A stretch of 64,000 bases of DNA from positions 239,501 to 303,500 of the forward strand of contig JASPKZ010005708.1 in assembly GCA_030220185.1 (NCBI GenBank), written 5' to 3'. The notes below the pieces were generated by a model. The model was given only the letters and a program-made list of their open reading frames with translations. It was not told where the DNA came from and made no database searches. Position 1 is the stretch's first letter. Every line of letters starts with the position of its first letter. Shown piece by piece: positions 13,301 to 28,400 of this stretch. The translations under genes and the position numbers were made by a program. This DNA is from Diploptera punctata (lineage: Eukaryota > Arthropoda > Insecta > Blattodea > Blaberidae).

Positions 13301-16300
13301 TTGCATGCAGTTAAATTAGAATATAGCATACATGCCCTTCTACAGTCATTAGGGAGACTTGCAAGCGCCATAGGACACTGAAACTTCACCAACTTATACT
13401 TTACGATAAGTAATATTTTTTTTGTCCCATGCCGTAGCCGAGCGGTTAAGGTAGGAAGCCTTGGCACAGAGCTACGGGACTTGCGCTGGTTCGAGTCTCC
13501 ATGGGGGGAGAAATTTTCTCATGGTATTTCGGCCAGTATGGGACCGGTGCCCACCCAGCATCGTGAGGCAATTGGGTAGCTACAATAAGTAGCGGCTCCA
13601 GGTTGAGGAACCAGCTATAACGGCTGGGGGACTCGACATGCTAACCATATGTCACCCCTACACTGGCTGTTGATCATCTACCTCTTGATTGACACATGTG
13701 GATGTGAAGGGCCAGCAGCCGGCTGGTAAAAGGGCAACAGCTGAAAAGTGGAAAGACCCTCAATCGGAATATTTTTTTAATACAAAAAACAAAAAATGCT
13801 AAATTTGACCGAAAATGTCGAAAATTTCACCCATCACCCCCTTAATATAATTATCAATATGTGTTTCTTTTCTGTAAATTCCAAATTATATTTTTTCTTT
13901 TCTCTTCATTCCTGATCAACTTAACATCAAAAAATGGTATTTGTTACTTGAATTTCTATAATAAAGTTAATTGTTTTACTTCCGAGTATTCAAAAGTTTT
14001 AAAGCATCTTCTATATGTTTTTGACTAACTATTGAAATTATACCATCCAAAAATTTGAAAAACAAAGGGTATGCCTTCGTTATTTGGCATTCAAAGTTAC
14101 CCATGAACAGGTTAGCCAAAAATCAGGATAATTGGTTCCCCATTGCAAGTCCTAACTTTTATCTGTAAAATATCCAATTATACATAAAAACATTTGATCA
14201 ATGGCTAATTTAGTTAATTTTATATATTCTTCCAATGATTGGACGTCAGTTGTGAACATGAACAGCATTGAGAATGTCACAAATACAGTGACGAAATCTG
14301 GATCTGCGAGGGAGTTAATAAGTATGAGGTGAGTCAAGAAACAACTCAACAAAATTAAAATACACCTCAGTGTTATTTTCTACCTACATAACTTAATCTG
14401 AATATATACTTGGATTCAACTCCCCTCAATACCTAGAATCAGTCATTTAAGTTGAGTCAGACCTCATATTATTTTTTTAATAGTGAACTTTGCCAATTAT
14501 TATGCATTTTCATTTTTTTTTCAAAATTACAAAAAAAAAGACATGATACAAAAAATCTGAATACAGATTCAAATTCAGGGCACTTTGTGAGTTGAACAGA
14601 ATCAATGATTTTTCCCCCCTTTTTAACAAAACAATTTATTTTTAAATACATTATTTTATATGATTACAATACCTTCTCAAACCAGAGTTCTGCTTTGTGT
14701 GTCTTCTTTTGCTTTTTTGTCCTTGGATCAAGATCAGTTATAAGAGGATGTGTATCTCCTTGCTTTAATTTCACATTCTGCTTACTCTTGTTCTTTGAAT
14801 TATTTTCATCATCACTGTATTCACTGTCACTAAATCCTGGAAAATTAATTCAATTACAATAATAATTTATATTTTATTTTTAAATCTTCCCCTATTTAGG
14901 GGCTGTATGGAAGAAAAAGAGCAGGTAAAAAACTATTTTTATTTTAGATATGAATTTAAATATTTAAATCAAATGAATAGGAAATAAACTTATTTTGAAA
15001 AGGAAAAATTAATGCCTGAATTGGGATTTGAATCTGAAACCTCTAGTTCTGTATGCTAGAGTGCTAACCATTACACTATTTCAGGATCTTGATGCAAATG
15101 CTGAATTTTCTTCCTCAGATACACTTCTCTGGAAACTATTTGTAGATAATTTCTTTAAAAATCTATGAATTTGAGTCAAAATAATTGCACACACACACAC
15201 ACACATCATCTTAAAATTTAATTGCAATTTCAGAAAGATCAGTGATATTAACCATGTTCATGAAATATTTTGACACAAATTCATAGTTTGAAGTAAAAAA
15301 AACAAATATACAAAATAAAACAGTTGTTCAATCAATCTGAAGACAATTTACATTTTAATAAGGAGGAATGGAAACCAATTTAGTTAATATTTAATTTTAG
15401 GAAGTTATATTTTGAGGTTATTTTAATTATATTATTTTTGGTCTGGACATCTTACCTCAATATTAATGTTGATTTGTTATCGATTGCATTTGATTGCGAA
15501 AGCTGACGATAAAACAGAATTGTTTTGAAACATGTCCAAGAACAAATCAACATTAATATTGAGGTAAGATGTCCAGACCAAAAATAATATAATCAATTTA
15601 GTTAAAATTAATTTATTACAGGCAACAACAATAAATAATAAGTCCACCGCTGTGGTCTCGGGGTAGTGTGCTGCCTTGTCACGCAGCGGGCCCAGGTTCG
15701 ATCCCCTGTCGTGGCAGCTTTCTGGGTGAGGTTTTTATCGGGGGTTTTTCCTCACCTGTAAGACAAATGTCAGGAGAACTTTAAGGCCATATTGGTCCCC
15801 GAAATCATATGGCCATCGCAATCATCATCATTCATATTCATCTTAGGTTAAGCTTAGGATTAGGGACTCTCCTGGCGCACCATTATCGTCATCATCACCC
15901 ATCATATCATCGGGGCAACGTAACCCTGCCTTCCAGGTGCCCCAATCTCAGAAGTGGGTTACAAGTATGCCATGCCAGGAGAGAAACCAGGAATGTCGAA
16001 AGACAAACCTGGGGCATTTGAAAAAATAAATAAATAAATAAATAATAAAACAAAAAATAACTTACCCAATCCTCCTTTTGAGATATCTTGTGAATCATCT
16101 GATTCTTCTTCCATTTCAAGATCACTCAGTTCTCCAGATTTATAAAATCTAGAGAGAGAAATTAAAAAATTAAATGAAACTGAGGAAAAATTAAGCTGCT
16201 GTATTACTTGTCAACCAACGAGTTTGTTCAAATGAATGAACAATTCAGATAAGTAAAATGTAGGTTATGTTGGTTACATTTGACCCATCCTGAACCCTGG

Positions 16301-19300
16301 CCATCACTCCTTATGGGAGAATCCTTATGTACATGCAAATCTAAAACTCAAAATTCATTAACTCAATATCAATAGTAATTATAGTGAAGTCAGTGTGTTA
16401 AATACACATTGTTTCTACAAGTGTCGTTTATATATTATCGGTCTTACTAATAAAAATCTCTAATACAGCCTTTCATCAGTTGTTTAATTATACAATATAT
16501 AAGCCTGATGTAGATCACGTATAATTTCCTTACTAATAAATGTTGTGCCGGAGCTATATAACAAAACAGCAGTTATACACAATACGTCACATATTAGTCA
16601 TCATAATGACGTCAGAACAATATTACTCGCAGTTTGTAACAGAAATAAAACAACATCAACTAGTGATTAATTGTGTAAGAAATGAATATGGATAAGAGTT
16701 AATAGAGATTCTCTAATTGAGGAGGTACGGAAAAAATAAGTGTGTTTTAATTTATATACATTTTCCTTTACGCTATGTCAAATAAAACGTAGAATTGGTT
16801 TCACAGCTAATGTGCTGCCATCTAACGTCAAGAATTTCGACCAATTCTTGGAAACTAATAAAAGCTTTCCCCATTACTTATAAATTATATGCAGTGTTTT
16901 AAGATGCGTTAGAAAACGTTCAAAATAGTAGGAAATGTTACCGACAACAAAATATTTCAAGCGAAAAAAAAAAATCACTATAGTTCGACCGGGAATCGAA
17001 CCTACGACCTCACGCATCGTAGTCAGAAGCTCTAACCACAAGACTACCAAGTTAACATGTAGCTTCTTGCAATAATAGTACCTCTATACTTAAATACATT
17101 TTTATATCGGTGTGTGTGTTATGTATTAAAGATGCAAGAAAGTTTTCTTAAAATAATATTATGAAGCATTTAAACTACATTCAGGTTAAATCTTGTCTAC
17201 AGCAATTATTGTAGAACATATCCTTTTGTGATTCAATGTTCAATTTTAAAATATTGTTAGGCCTAATCGAGAATGAGTGTAACGAAAGGCATTTTATGAT
17301 GCCTTTATTTTCCTATCCAGAGCTTTATTAATATTATTTATGCCCTGTGCATTCATCAAACAGTCGTTAAAGTGTTGCATTTTGGGTTAAATTTAAGGAA
17401 ACTTTCATCAATATCATAAGAAAACAATCAGTTGATCTTGATGTCCGACATTTTGTCTAGTTATAGAATCCTTAAACAAGGCTGGAGGCATGTATAACGA
17501 TTCCCATGTAATGTTGTACATCTCTTCTACACTGAACAGCTAATACAGTGTTTTATTAGTAAGAATTTTCAACTGAGATGTGTATAAACCTTGTATAAAA
17601 GTTATATATGGATTATTAGTAAGAGGGTATCTGTAAAATTATTTACGTCATTCAAGTGACTTTGCACATTGTAACAAACTATATCAATCAAATTATTTTG
17701 AGTCTGTAATATCTTACGTCAATATTAATGTTGATTTGTTCTTGAACATGTTTCAATTAGTCTTCTTATCATCCTCAGCATCATGGCCAGACTGGTTGGA
17801 TTTATGTTGTAAACGCTGGATGTCAATATCAGCTCCTTCCTGCGGTTGGTTGAAGAACCTCCAAACGAGGTCACGATTCAGTCGGTCTGTTTTTGTTCTT
17901 CTGAATGTAAATTTTTTCCCAAATAGGTTCTTTGGCCAACCGCAGGAGGGAGCTGATATCGACATGCAGGGTTTTACAACATAAATCCAACCAGCCTGGC
18001 CATGAATCTGAGGATGATTAGAAGACTAATCGAAACATGTTAAAGAACAAATCAACAGTAATATTGAGGTAAGATATTACAGATTCAAAATAATTTGAAT
18101 AAAAGGACCTCAAAATATTACTTCCTAAAATAAAACATAAACTATATCAGGTTTTAATATTTTTATTACATACTCAATACTTTTAAGTGGTAAAGCTGAA
18201 TATTATTGCATCAACATATTAAGTTTTACCGCTTAAAGGTAATGAACATTCGCATTACAAATTACTTTGAATAGGAGTTGTCTGATGGCATTATTAATAG
18301 CTCTAGCCACCCCAGGCCAACACAAATGGAAGAGAGTGATGCTAGGCCTAGTTTTTTCTGCCAACGCTTGGAGCACTGCAGTCGCTGTATCCTAAGGCTA
18401 TATTGTCTGCTGTAAGAGTGCAGCCAACAGACTTTCTAAATTATAAATTTTTTATTATTTGAGATAAGCTGACTTCTTAATTTTAGTAGAAAAAATAATC
18501 ATGATATAAATGTTTGTTTAAAGTATTCCATGACATATTAGTTTTGAATAATTTTTTATAGTTTTCTTTTTATTTATATGAAAATAAACTTTATATTTTA
18601 TTCTATTATGTTGGCTGCGTATTTTAAAATGTAGGAGCATCATGCAACCATGTTTGTTTCTGTAATTAGAATTAATTGTCTGTTAAAAGAATTTTTCTAG
18701 TAAGTATTATTAATAAGTTTTTGCATCAAAAAGCAATATTAAAATATATGAATTGGCTCATGTTTCCAATGTCACGGAATTTTTAAAATTCCTCAATACT
18801 TTTATGGAACTATTAGGTTATGGTTTTGTTTTTACAAACATTTCCTCCTTTTATAAACATTTTCTAATGCTTGTTAAAACGTTGTTTGCAATTCTTAATT
18901 TTTTCCTGTGCATAATACAAGATTCATAAGCCACTGTTCCACTACTTACGTGATCTAATGGAAAATCATCCTAAGTATAATTTTTATTGTGTACAGAAAT
19001 TTAGGGAGCAAGCATGCTTTTGTACAGTGTTAAAAATAATACAATTTTATGTAACATTTTTTTTCTAGTGACAGGTACATAGATGCCATATCTTTGATGT
19101 AACTATATTGAATTATTAGTCTTCATCTAGCCTCTTGCCATTGTGCCGGGGGGTCAAGTTTTGGATAAGATCCCTCATCATCTTGGGTCATTCCATGTCT
19201 ACTTTTCCATAATTTCCATCCATTGAATTACCCTTTTCTAGACATTCTCCTTAACTTGTTCTATAGATTTAGGCTATATCTTGGTCAACCTCTGAAAAGA

Positions 19301-19376
19301 CGGTGTTAATAGAGTCAGTAAAGTTATGACAGGCATAGGAAGCCATAATAGATAACTGTCTGCCTTCGAAGGTTAA

Positions 19377-19411
<35 letters not shown>

Positions 19412-22400
19412 AAGAAAAATAAATGCCTGGACAGGATTCGAACCCAGAACTCTGAGTCTGTACCTCAGCGTGATATCCATTACACCACCAGGCGAATCCA
19501 ATTCAAACACTTATTTTTCTTATATATATATAAGTGTTTGAATTGGATTCGCCTGGTGGTGTAATGGATATCACGCTGAGGTACAGACTCAGAGTTCCGG
19601 GTTCGAATCCCGTCCAGGCATTTATTTTTCTTATCATATCATACCATATTAAGCTTGCATTGCTCAATGTTAAAGATTTAATTATAACATCGATAAAGCG
19701 TCACTGCTATAAAGTAAAAATATTCTCTTTAATTTGCTTACTTGTTATAGTCAGCTACTAGATGGCAGTGAAGACCGAGTTCTCGCGACATCTAGTAATA
19801 ATGGAGAATATAATACATATATAAGAAAAATAAGTGTTTGAATTGGATTTGCCTGGTGGTGTAATGGATATCACGCTGAGGTACAGACTCAGAGTTCCGT
19901 TCGAATCCCGTCCAGGCATTTATTTTTCTTATCATATCATATCATACTAAGCTTGCATTGCTCAATGTTAAACATTTAATTATAACATATATATATATTG
20001 TAATTTGAACCCCAGAATGTGTAATGAAGACATATTACATTAATTAAAACTTAAAAAAACAATAAAGGAATATTTAATTCTAAGTACTTGTTTTATAATT
20101 TTTTATTTCAGGTAAAGAACTGATATTTTTAGGCAGGAGAATGTTTGTTTTCTACCGGTTCTTTTATAGCTTACTTTATGGTTATTCTGTTGAAATAATA
20201 TGTAGGATTTTTGTATATTTCATATAACTGTAGCATGTTTATAAAGATTCAAAGCGCTAGGTAGTGTCCATTACATTTTTTTTTATTCAGACATGCAAAT
20301 GTCCAGTAATGCTGCTCTTGACCTCCATCTGGAAAGGGGTCATTGATAACTGAATTCACCACCAATACAGTGAAATGAGTGGTTTATTGTAATTTAATCT
20401 TCTTGCAAGCCCATGTTTCCCTTAACAGAGATTTAGGCACTCACCCCCTATAGGGTAGAATTTGAACCATATTAATTTAGTTACACTTGTTTTCGTATAG
20501 ATGTCCTTTGAGTGGCCCGTGGTCAGCGTTCCGCCTCATACTGACATCTAGGAAACCAAGGTAGTACTAGGATGGGAAAATTCGGTAAATTTTGCTTAGA
20601 GGCCTTTCATTCAGGTTTAAGGATCTTTTACGAGCCTGAAAATCTTTAGACTTGGGACCCACAGTTTAAAGTCCCTCCCAGAGGATTTGCTCCTTGGATT
20701 TTTCCATCCTAAAAAAATCCATTGACCCCAGCCGGGTTTGAACCCGTGACCTTGGGACCAGAGGCAAGGAGCATAACCACTAGTCCACCGCGGCATTGTT
20801 TTATTGAGTTTATCTTATGTTAAAATCAGTAAGATAATAAAATACCTGTAATTTTGAACATACATTTTTTGTTAGGGACCAAATTTTGTTGGCAAATATG
20901 TAGGGATAGAAATAAAAAAAAAAATTAAAGTAAATATACAGTCAATTCGAGACTGGCATATAAATTCTGAGGGCAGAATAAGCTTTTGATATTTAATTTT
21001 AGGAAGTTATATTTTGAGGTTATTTTAATTATATTATTTTTGGTCTGGGAAAGCTGACGATAAAACAGAATTGTTTTGAAACATGTCCAAGAACAAATCA
21101 ACATTAATATTGAGGTAAGATGTCCAGACCAAAAATAATATAAGCTTTTGATACCCTAAATCCTTCAATGCTCAATGATATACATATACACATCTCCTAT
21201 TTTCTTTCCCTTTACACCTTGTTTGTATAATATAATTAGTGATCAGTTTCTTTGCAGGTCGTCTCAATGTATTAATTCTTCGTAATTACTTAAATTCTCT
21301 ATTGTTTATATTATATTTTTGTTCATATGTATAAAATAAATAAATTATTTTTAAATGATATCTCTATTTTTATTTGAACCTTTCCTTGAAAATCAGGGTC
21401 ATCCTTTCTTTAAATCTAAGAAAATGTAATGCAAAAAATAATGTCATTTCTAAGAAAATTTTGAACAGGGACTATATTTCTTGTATTGGGTAAAAAGTAA
21501 GTTGAGGGTCTTGGAAATTGAGAAGATGAAGTTCTGAACTGATATATTTATAACACTGTGAGGTTTTATTTAATAATAATTAAATTAATCAAATTTTACA
21601 GCTTGCCTCATACTTTTGTAAAACAGAGGACAGGTTTCGAAAGAAGTTTCCCTTTAGAAACTGGGCATGGAACATGACCTTGTTTGGAGGTTCTTTGGCC
21701 AACCACAGGATGGAGCTGAAATCAACATCCAGGTTGTGTAACTAAATCAAACCAGTCTGGACAAGCTGACGATAAAACAGAATTGTTTTGAAACATGTTC
21801 AAGAACAAATCAACATTAATATTGAGGTAAGATGATCAGACTAAAAATAATATAATTTAAACAGTATCCCTCTTACTAATAATCCACATATAACTTTTAT
21901 ACAAGGTTTATACACATCTCAGTTGAAAATTCTTACTAATAAACACTGTATTAGTTGTTCAGTGTATACGAGGTGTACAACTTTACATGGGAATCGTTAT
22001 ACATGCCTTCAGTCTTGTTTAAGGATTGTGTAACTAGATAAAATGGCGGACTTTAAGATCAGCTGATTGTTTTCTTATGATATTGATGAACATGTCCTTA
22101 AATTTAATGCAAAATGCAACACTTTAATGACTGTTTGATGGGTACACAGGACATAAATAATATTAATAAAGCTGTGGGTAGGAAAATAAAGGCATCATAA
22201 AATGCCTTTTGTTACATTCATTCTCGATTAGGCCTAATAATATTTTAAAATTGAACATTGATTCACAAAATAATATGTTCTATAATAGTTGCTTTGGGAA
22301 AAGATTTAACCTGAATATAGTTTAAATGTTTAGTAATATTATTTTAACAAAACTTTCTTACATCATTAATATATGACTAAACATACCGATATAAAAATGT

Positions 22401-25400
22401 TTTTAATTATAAAGGTAGCATTAGTACAACAAACCATTCATTAGGGTGATAGTCTAGTGGTTAGGTCTTCCGACTACAGTCCGTGAGGTACCAGGTTCGA
22501 TTCCCGATGAAGCTGGAATGATAATTTTTTTTCTTAAGGGGTTATTCTGTTATCACTAATATTTCCTATTATTTTGAACGTTTTCTAAACGATTCTTAAA
22601 ACACTGTATATAATTCATAAGTAATGAGAAGAACTTTTATTAATTTCCAAGTATTGTTTGAAGTTCTTGACGTTAGATGGCAGCATATTACCTGTGAAAC
22701 ATATTCTACGATTTATTTGACATTGCCTAATGAAAAATGTAAATAAATTAAAACACACTTATTTTTTCCATACCTCTCCAATTAGGGAATCTGTATTAAT
22801 TCTTATCCATACTCATTTCTTACACTGTTAATCACAAGTTATTGATGTTTTCTTTCCGTTACAAATGGCGCGTACTATGTTCTGACGTCATAATGATGAC
22901 GAATATGTGACGTATTGTGTATAATGGTTGTATTGTTATATAGCTCTGGCACAACGTTTATTAGTAAGGAAATTATACATGATCTACATAAGGCTTATAC
23001 ATTGTATAACTAAACAGCTGATAAAATATAAACTGATAAAAGCCTGTATAAGAGATTTTTATTAGTAAGACTGTATGTCTATATATTTTATCAAATTGCA
23101 GTTGAATATTTAAATACATGGATTGCATCCACTGAGGGTTTGTGGGACTATAGTTGGGTAACAGATAGGGATACCATTTGCAAAGTGGCACTGTCTATAA
23201 TAGATGATGCTGCTCTGTATGATGGAGTATGTGTATATTAAACAATACATAACATCAAAAAATTGAAAAAATGGAAGCTGGAAAGAACTACACCTAGCGA
23301 CTGCTGGGTAGAAATTATTTCAAATTTTATAGCAAAAAATGTGCCTTATCACAATTTTTTTTAAAATACTAGGAATTTCTTCTTTCTTTACCTGGAACTA
23401 ATGTCCTCCAATGAATGAGTGTTTTCTTAAATGAATGGTTTGTGGACAAATGACGAGAATGCTCTTTTAGTACAAATACTGAAAACTATTGAACTATTAT
23501 AGAAAATATCACTATAAGGGTAAATTAAAAATTTAAAACAAAATTCTTTACACCTCACCTCATATGCCTTCTTTTTAGACCGGTTTTGTAACTTAAATGG
23601 TTATGTCTTCAGTAATTAATATTTAATTTTAGGAAGTTATATTTTGAGTCTGGGAAAGCTGACGATAAAACAGAATTGTTTTGAAACATGTCCAAGAACA
23701 AATCAACATTAATATTGAGGTAAGATGTTCAGACTAAAAATAATATAATGTCTTCAGTAGTTTCACGACCAATGTTTTGTTGTCCAGAAGCAGTGCTCCT
23801 GGATAACAGAACATACTGAAGAAATACTGAAGATGAAACCATTTAGGTTATGAAACCGGCCTAAAAAGAATACAGGGTATGAGGTGAGGTGTAAAGAATT
23901 TTATTTTAAATTTTAACTGAAAACTATGATGATTAATAAGATAGAAATCTCATGTAAGAAGAATGAGCAGAACAAGAATACCACGTCAAATCTTAAAATT
24001 ACCAGCCACCAGGCAAGAGATCATTGGGCAGACCCTTCAAACAATGTATTGAGACCGTAACATACCATTAAGTCTATCACATGAAAGGAAGAAAAAGAAA
24101 AATAACTTTAATCAGTGCTATATAAATTTTTACAAAGTGATGTGTGACAGAATGAACTTATTAAAGATCCATTTATCAGCAAAATATTAATTTATGGTGC
24201 ACTAATAATCCTTACAGATTGCTTGGCTGGAATAAATTTATAACTACTAATATCATGTAAGATACACAGTAATTATTTATTTAATTAATATAGTTTCCAA
24301 ACTTCAGAACTTAAGACAAAACCATTTTTTAGCATCTTATTTTACCAGGTTTTTATAGGGACAATTTTTTTAAAAAATACTGTTTTCTTATTTTAAAAAT
24401 ATGGTCACTTTATCTACAGTTGCAGTTTGTGGCATTTCTCTATACCTTAACTAATCTTTAACCTTTATATTCCGGGGTATTTAAAAATACCGCATGAACT
24501 GCAGGACGGAATTTAAATCCCAGTCCGTGATATTAAATGGATGGTAGAGCGCGCATACTAACAAAAAATTATTTTTACGATAAACTGTAAGAGATATAAG
24601 TATAAAATAACTTTTATTTCATTCATAGAGGAGTGTATTATTCAATGAAATGTTTAATTTTTACATACAATAGAGAATTTTATTATTAAAAGTTAAAATT
24701 TATTTGCGAGGTCTGTATTTTTTGGTATGGCTTTATAACGGGTTCAGTTTATGATTTGAAGGTGACTGTACTCTTGCAAGGGGGATTTGATGACATAGTT
24801 GGAACACGTGTGCCATGGAAAATCTGCTTTGAAAGCATAAACATGAGTACCCTGCCTTGTTGACGGCAGAGTTATCAGCACATTTTTTTTTTCTGTGGCA
24901 CTCAAACCTTAGGAAACCTTATAACATACCACACTAACATTCAGTCTTGAATTAGTAACTGTAGACTGTGGTTTGTTTTTTAACATATAAAAAATGGCTT
25001 CACGTATATGGCATCCTGGATTATCAAAATAATGTGAGTAGTATATCAGATATTTTTTAAAAATAAATCCTAACAAGATATTTACCATGTTAACTCATTA
25101 TAATTTAAATACAAAATTAGGGGTGAAAAAGACACATGTTTTTTTTATTTTTTATGAATACTTGATCTAAAACACAATAAGTAGAGCCACAAATAACTTC
25201 CTTGCAACATTTTCTGAATTTTTATAATTTTACAAAGAAATAATGTTATCATGGGAAAAATATGTAAAAATTAGGGGAGAAAAAGGCACCTGATGTGTTT
25301 TTTAAATTTTTTGTGAATACTTGATCGGAACACAATAGGTTAGATCCACTAATAATATCTTTACAATATTTTCTGAATTTTTGTAATTTTATGAAGAAAT

Positions 25401-28400
25401 AATGTTATCATGGGACAAATATGTCCACTAAGCCCTTTAGGGCTTTACATTTCATGGGACAAATATGTCCCACAAGTCTTCTAAAGGTTAATTAACAAAG
25501 GTAACTTACAATCCTGAACTGTCAAGATGATCATTTCCATCCTTCTCATAACTAACAAACTTCTTCTTTATGGTTAACTCGTCATCAGATTCTGGTTCTG
25601 ATTCAGCAAGTATCTCTGGTAAATTGTCCATCACTTTGTCAAGCTCCTAATAAAAGAAAGAAACTTATAATTTAAAAGTAATGTGTGCTCCATAAAATAT
25701 AAGAATAAATACGAGTTCTTGCATACCTTTTTGCTTTCAATTTGTTTCAACTGAAACATGTCATCACTTTCAAGCTTAGGCCCTTCATCACCTCGCAGCA
25801 CCATTTTCAAATTCAACCGATCCTGCAGTTTCTTACGTTCTTTGTTTGTTCGTTTCTTCTTCCTTTTAAGTTCTCTGGCTTCTTCTTCTTTTAATTCTGA
25901 TATTTTATTAGAAAGATCATCTAAATCACGATCATCTTCATCAGTTTCTTCCTCTTTCTACAAAAAAACAGGAATAAATTTATAGCAATTTAATCTGAAG
26001 AACCTTAATTTATATAGCTATTATCCACATGAGGTCTCAATATTCTGATTTCTGGAAATCATCATAATTCTCTCTTCATAACTACTATTGTAATCAATTG
26101 CAAAGAGAAAAATTTATGCCTGAACGAGGAATCGAACCCTGTACCTTCAGTTTTACAGGCTGATGCTCTAAGACTACTGAACTAATTCAGGTTTTCTTCC
26201 ATCCAAGCACAAATTTTACCTTTACCTTGACTCTCTTGGTACTACATCCAATGCAATGAACATCATTCACAAATAGGGTGGCATGCGGTAATAATGGGGA
26301 CGGTTAAAATTTGGGGCAAAAGAGGGACACTCGTCTACTACCTATAAATATAAACAATTTCCTGCTGATTTAAATGTCTGTACTTGGTACATAATCTAAT
26401 CTAAGTATACACTAACTGAATGATAAAGTTTCCCTGGTTAATGTGTCCTAAAAAATTGTAAATGGAAACCCTTATTTTACACACACATTTATTTTGTTGT
26501 CTCTCTTGACAACTTTCATATCTGTGGGCTCAGATCTCAACATATAATTAATTTATTATTAATATGAGTAAGTATAAACTTTAGACTTATCTTCCTGCCA
26601 ACCAGCTTATCCTGAGTAAATTTGGTAAGAAATCGTAACTGTTCAAATTTCTGAGGTAAATATGGGACAGTTTTGGGGGTAAAAATGGGACTTTTGTGGG
26701 ACAGTTGGTCAACTTGTTTTACCTCTAAGCATGACTGAAGAGGGAAAAGATATTGTCTGAAACTGCCGGTATCAAAGAAATTTGAAATTATATGAGGTGA
26801 GTCGTTAAAAATATGTTCTCCAACCTCATGATATAACCTCATAATGTTTACTTCCCAATATTAATTTAAATATATTGTTTTACCTCCTTTGTTAGCAAGT
26901 TGTTCAACCCGGAGAGCCATTTATGTACTTTGTTTGTTTATGAGGCCAAGTATATATGCTACAGTGTGCATATTAGGCTATTGTGTTGGCCTAATAAGTG
27001 GTAAAATTGTTCGTAATTACAAGAAGAAAAGTGAAAATGGATGTTATCAACTGTTGTTTTAGAAAAACCAGTAAAAGAGGTAGTGACTGACAAGTATCCA
27101 AGAAAGGCTACATCACAACTGAGATTTTTCAAGATTATCTCTTCAACTTATGCAAGATTAATTAAAACATTTTGTCTGTTCATTCTTATCTCTTACAGTT
27201 GTTTTTGTTGAACATATGTTTCAGGGCTTCTTACCCCATCATCAGCGATTACAGACTGAATTTTCTCATGTTGTCAGCCCTGATTCTTGATTCCTGCCCT
27301 CTCTGCCTCTGGTCCAATGAATTTATTAATGAGGTTCCTTTCTGCGGGAATTTCAAAGTTCATAATTCTTTCCTTGTTCTTCTGTATATAGATTTTTTCC
27401 CATATGGTGAGTTCATTTTTCTTTTCTAATTGTTTTAATAATTTTGTGTTTGCATCTATTTTGTGTTTTTCTGACCAAACATGAGCAGCCACTGCAGATT
27501 TTTCTACTTCCCTTTTTTTTACATTCCTTATGTGTTCTTTAGTTCTAAAGGTTAAATTTCTTTTTGTTTTCCCTATGTATATCTTACCACAGTCTTACAC
27601 ATTTTGATATATTCCTGATTTTTTACCATCATCAATCTTTTCATTTGTATTAGTTTATTTAAACTATAATCATTTTTGGTACTAAATTAATATTACATTT
27701 TCCAAAAATCTTTTGAAATTTGTTGTGTGCCAAGGGTGATATGTTAATTTCCTGTATTTCTTAAATTTTGGTTTCTCTATCTGAAGAGTGCTTTTGTTCC
27801 TCAATGTTTGTTTTTTGTACTTCTCAATTTTTTTTATGTATAATTTTTTTCACTGAAACCATTTTCTTTTGCAACCTTAATTATGTGTTTCCTTTCTAAC
27901 TCATAATTTTTCTTGTCCATGGGTATATTTACCAATCTATGTACTAAGCTGTTGAAGACTGCCATTTTGTGTGAAATATGGTTGAAACCTGTTGATTTGA
28001 TATAGTTATCTGTATACGCTCATACCGGGACTTGAACCCGGGATCCTTGGTTCTCTAGACCAAGTGTTCCCAAATATGATTTATCCATCATTGAGATGTA
28101 TGAAATTAATAATAAAAACATTGAATAAATATTTGATTTTAGGAAGATATATTTTGAGGTTATTTTAATTATATTTGGGGGCACGCCGTAGCGTAGTGGT
28201 TAAGGCACTGAGCTACAAGCCGGAGGGTCGAGGGTTCAAGTCCCGTTGGGGTCAGGATTTTTAAACTGACCCAAACCCTCTGGTGGCACTATGGCCCTGG
28301 GGCCGACTCAGCCTCTAATGGAAATGAGTACCAGACGCTTGTTCTAGGGGTAAAGGCGGCCGTCACGCAGAGCTGACAACCCGGCTGACATAAAGTGCCG

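Larger units (their letters stand above)
12600..14470 (-). pseudogene. PLE reverse transcriptase relic, interrupted by a TTAA element
   Basis: Minus-strand fragments: [20 protein letters not shown] at 13990-14090, a decayed form of FKFWxRYVDDI (RT catalytic DD lost), and [20 protein letters not shown] at 12690-12780. The two parts join in frame across a single TTAA if the 12777-13841 insert is removed. The PLE terminus near 14340-14470 keeps GAGGTGAGT. Confidence 0.65.
18291..21560 (+). repeat. Large dispersed repeat R, copy 1 (inverse of 61446-63395)
   Basis: Shared stretches include CCAACGCTTGGAGC (18362), GGAAAGGGGTCATTGATAAC (about 20330) and the oppositely oriented equivalents near 63290 and 61830. 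Non-coding. Interrupted by tRNA-like elements (19395-19645, 19820-19935), SINE h and a PLE-A mini-element. Confidence 0.6.
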
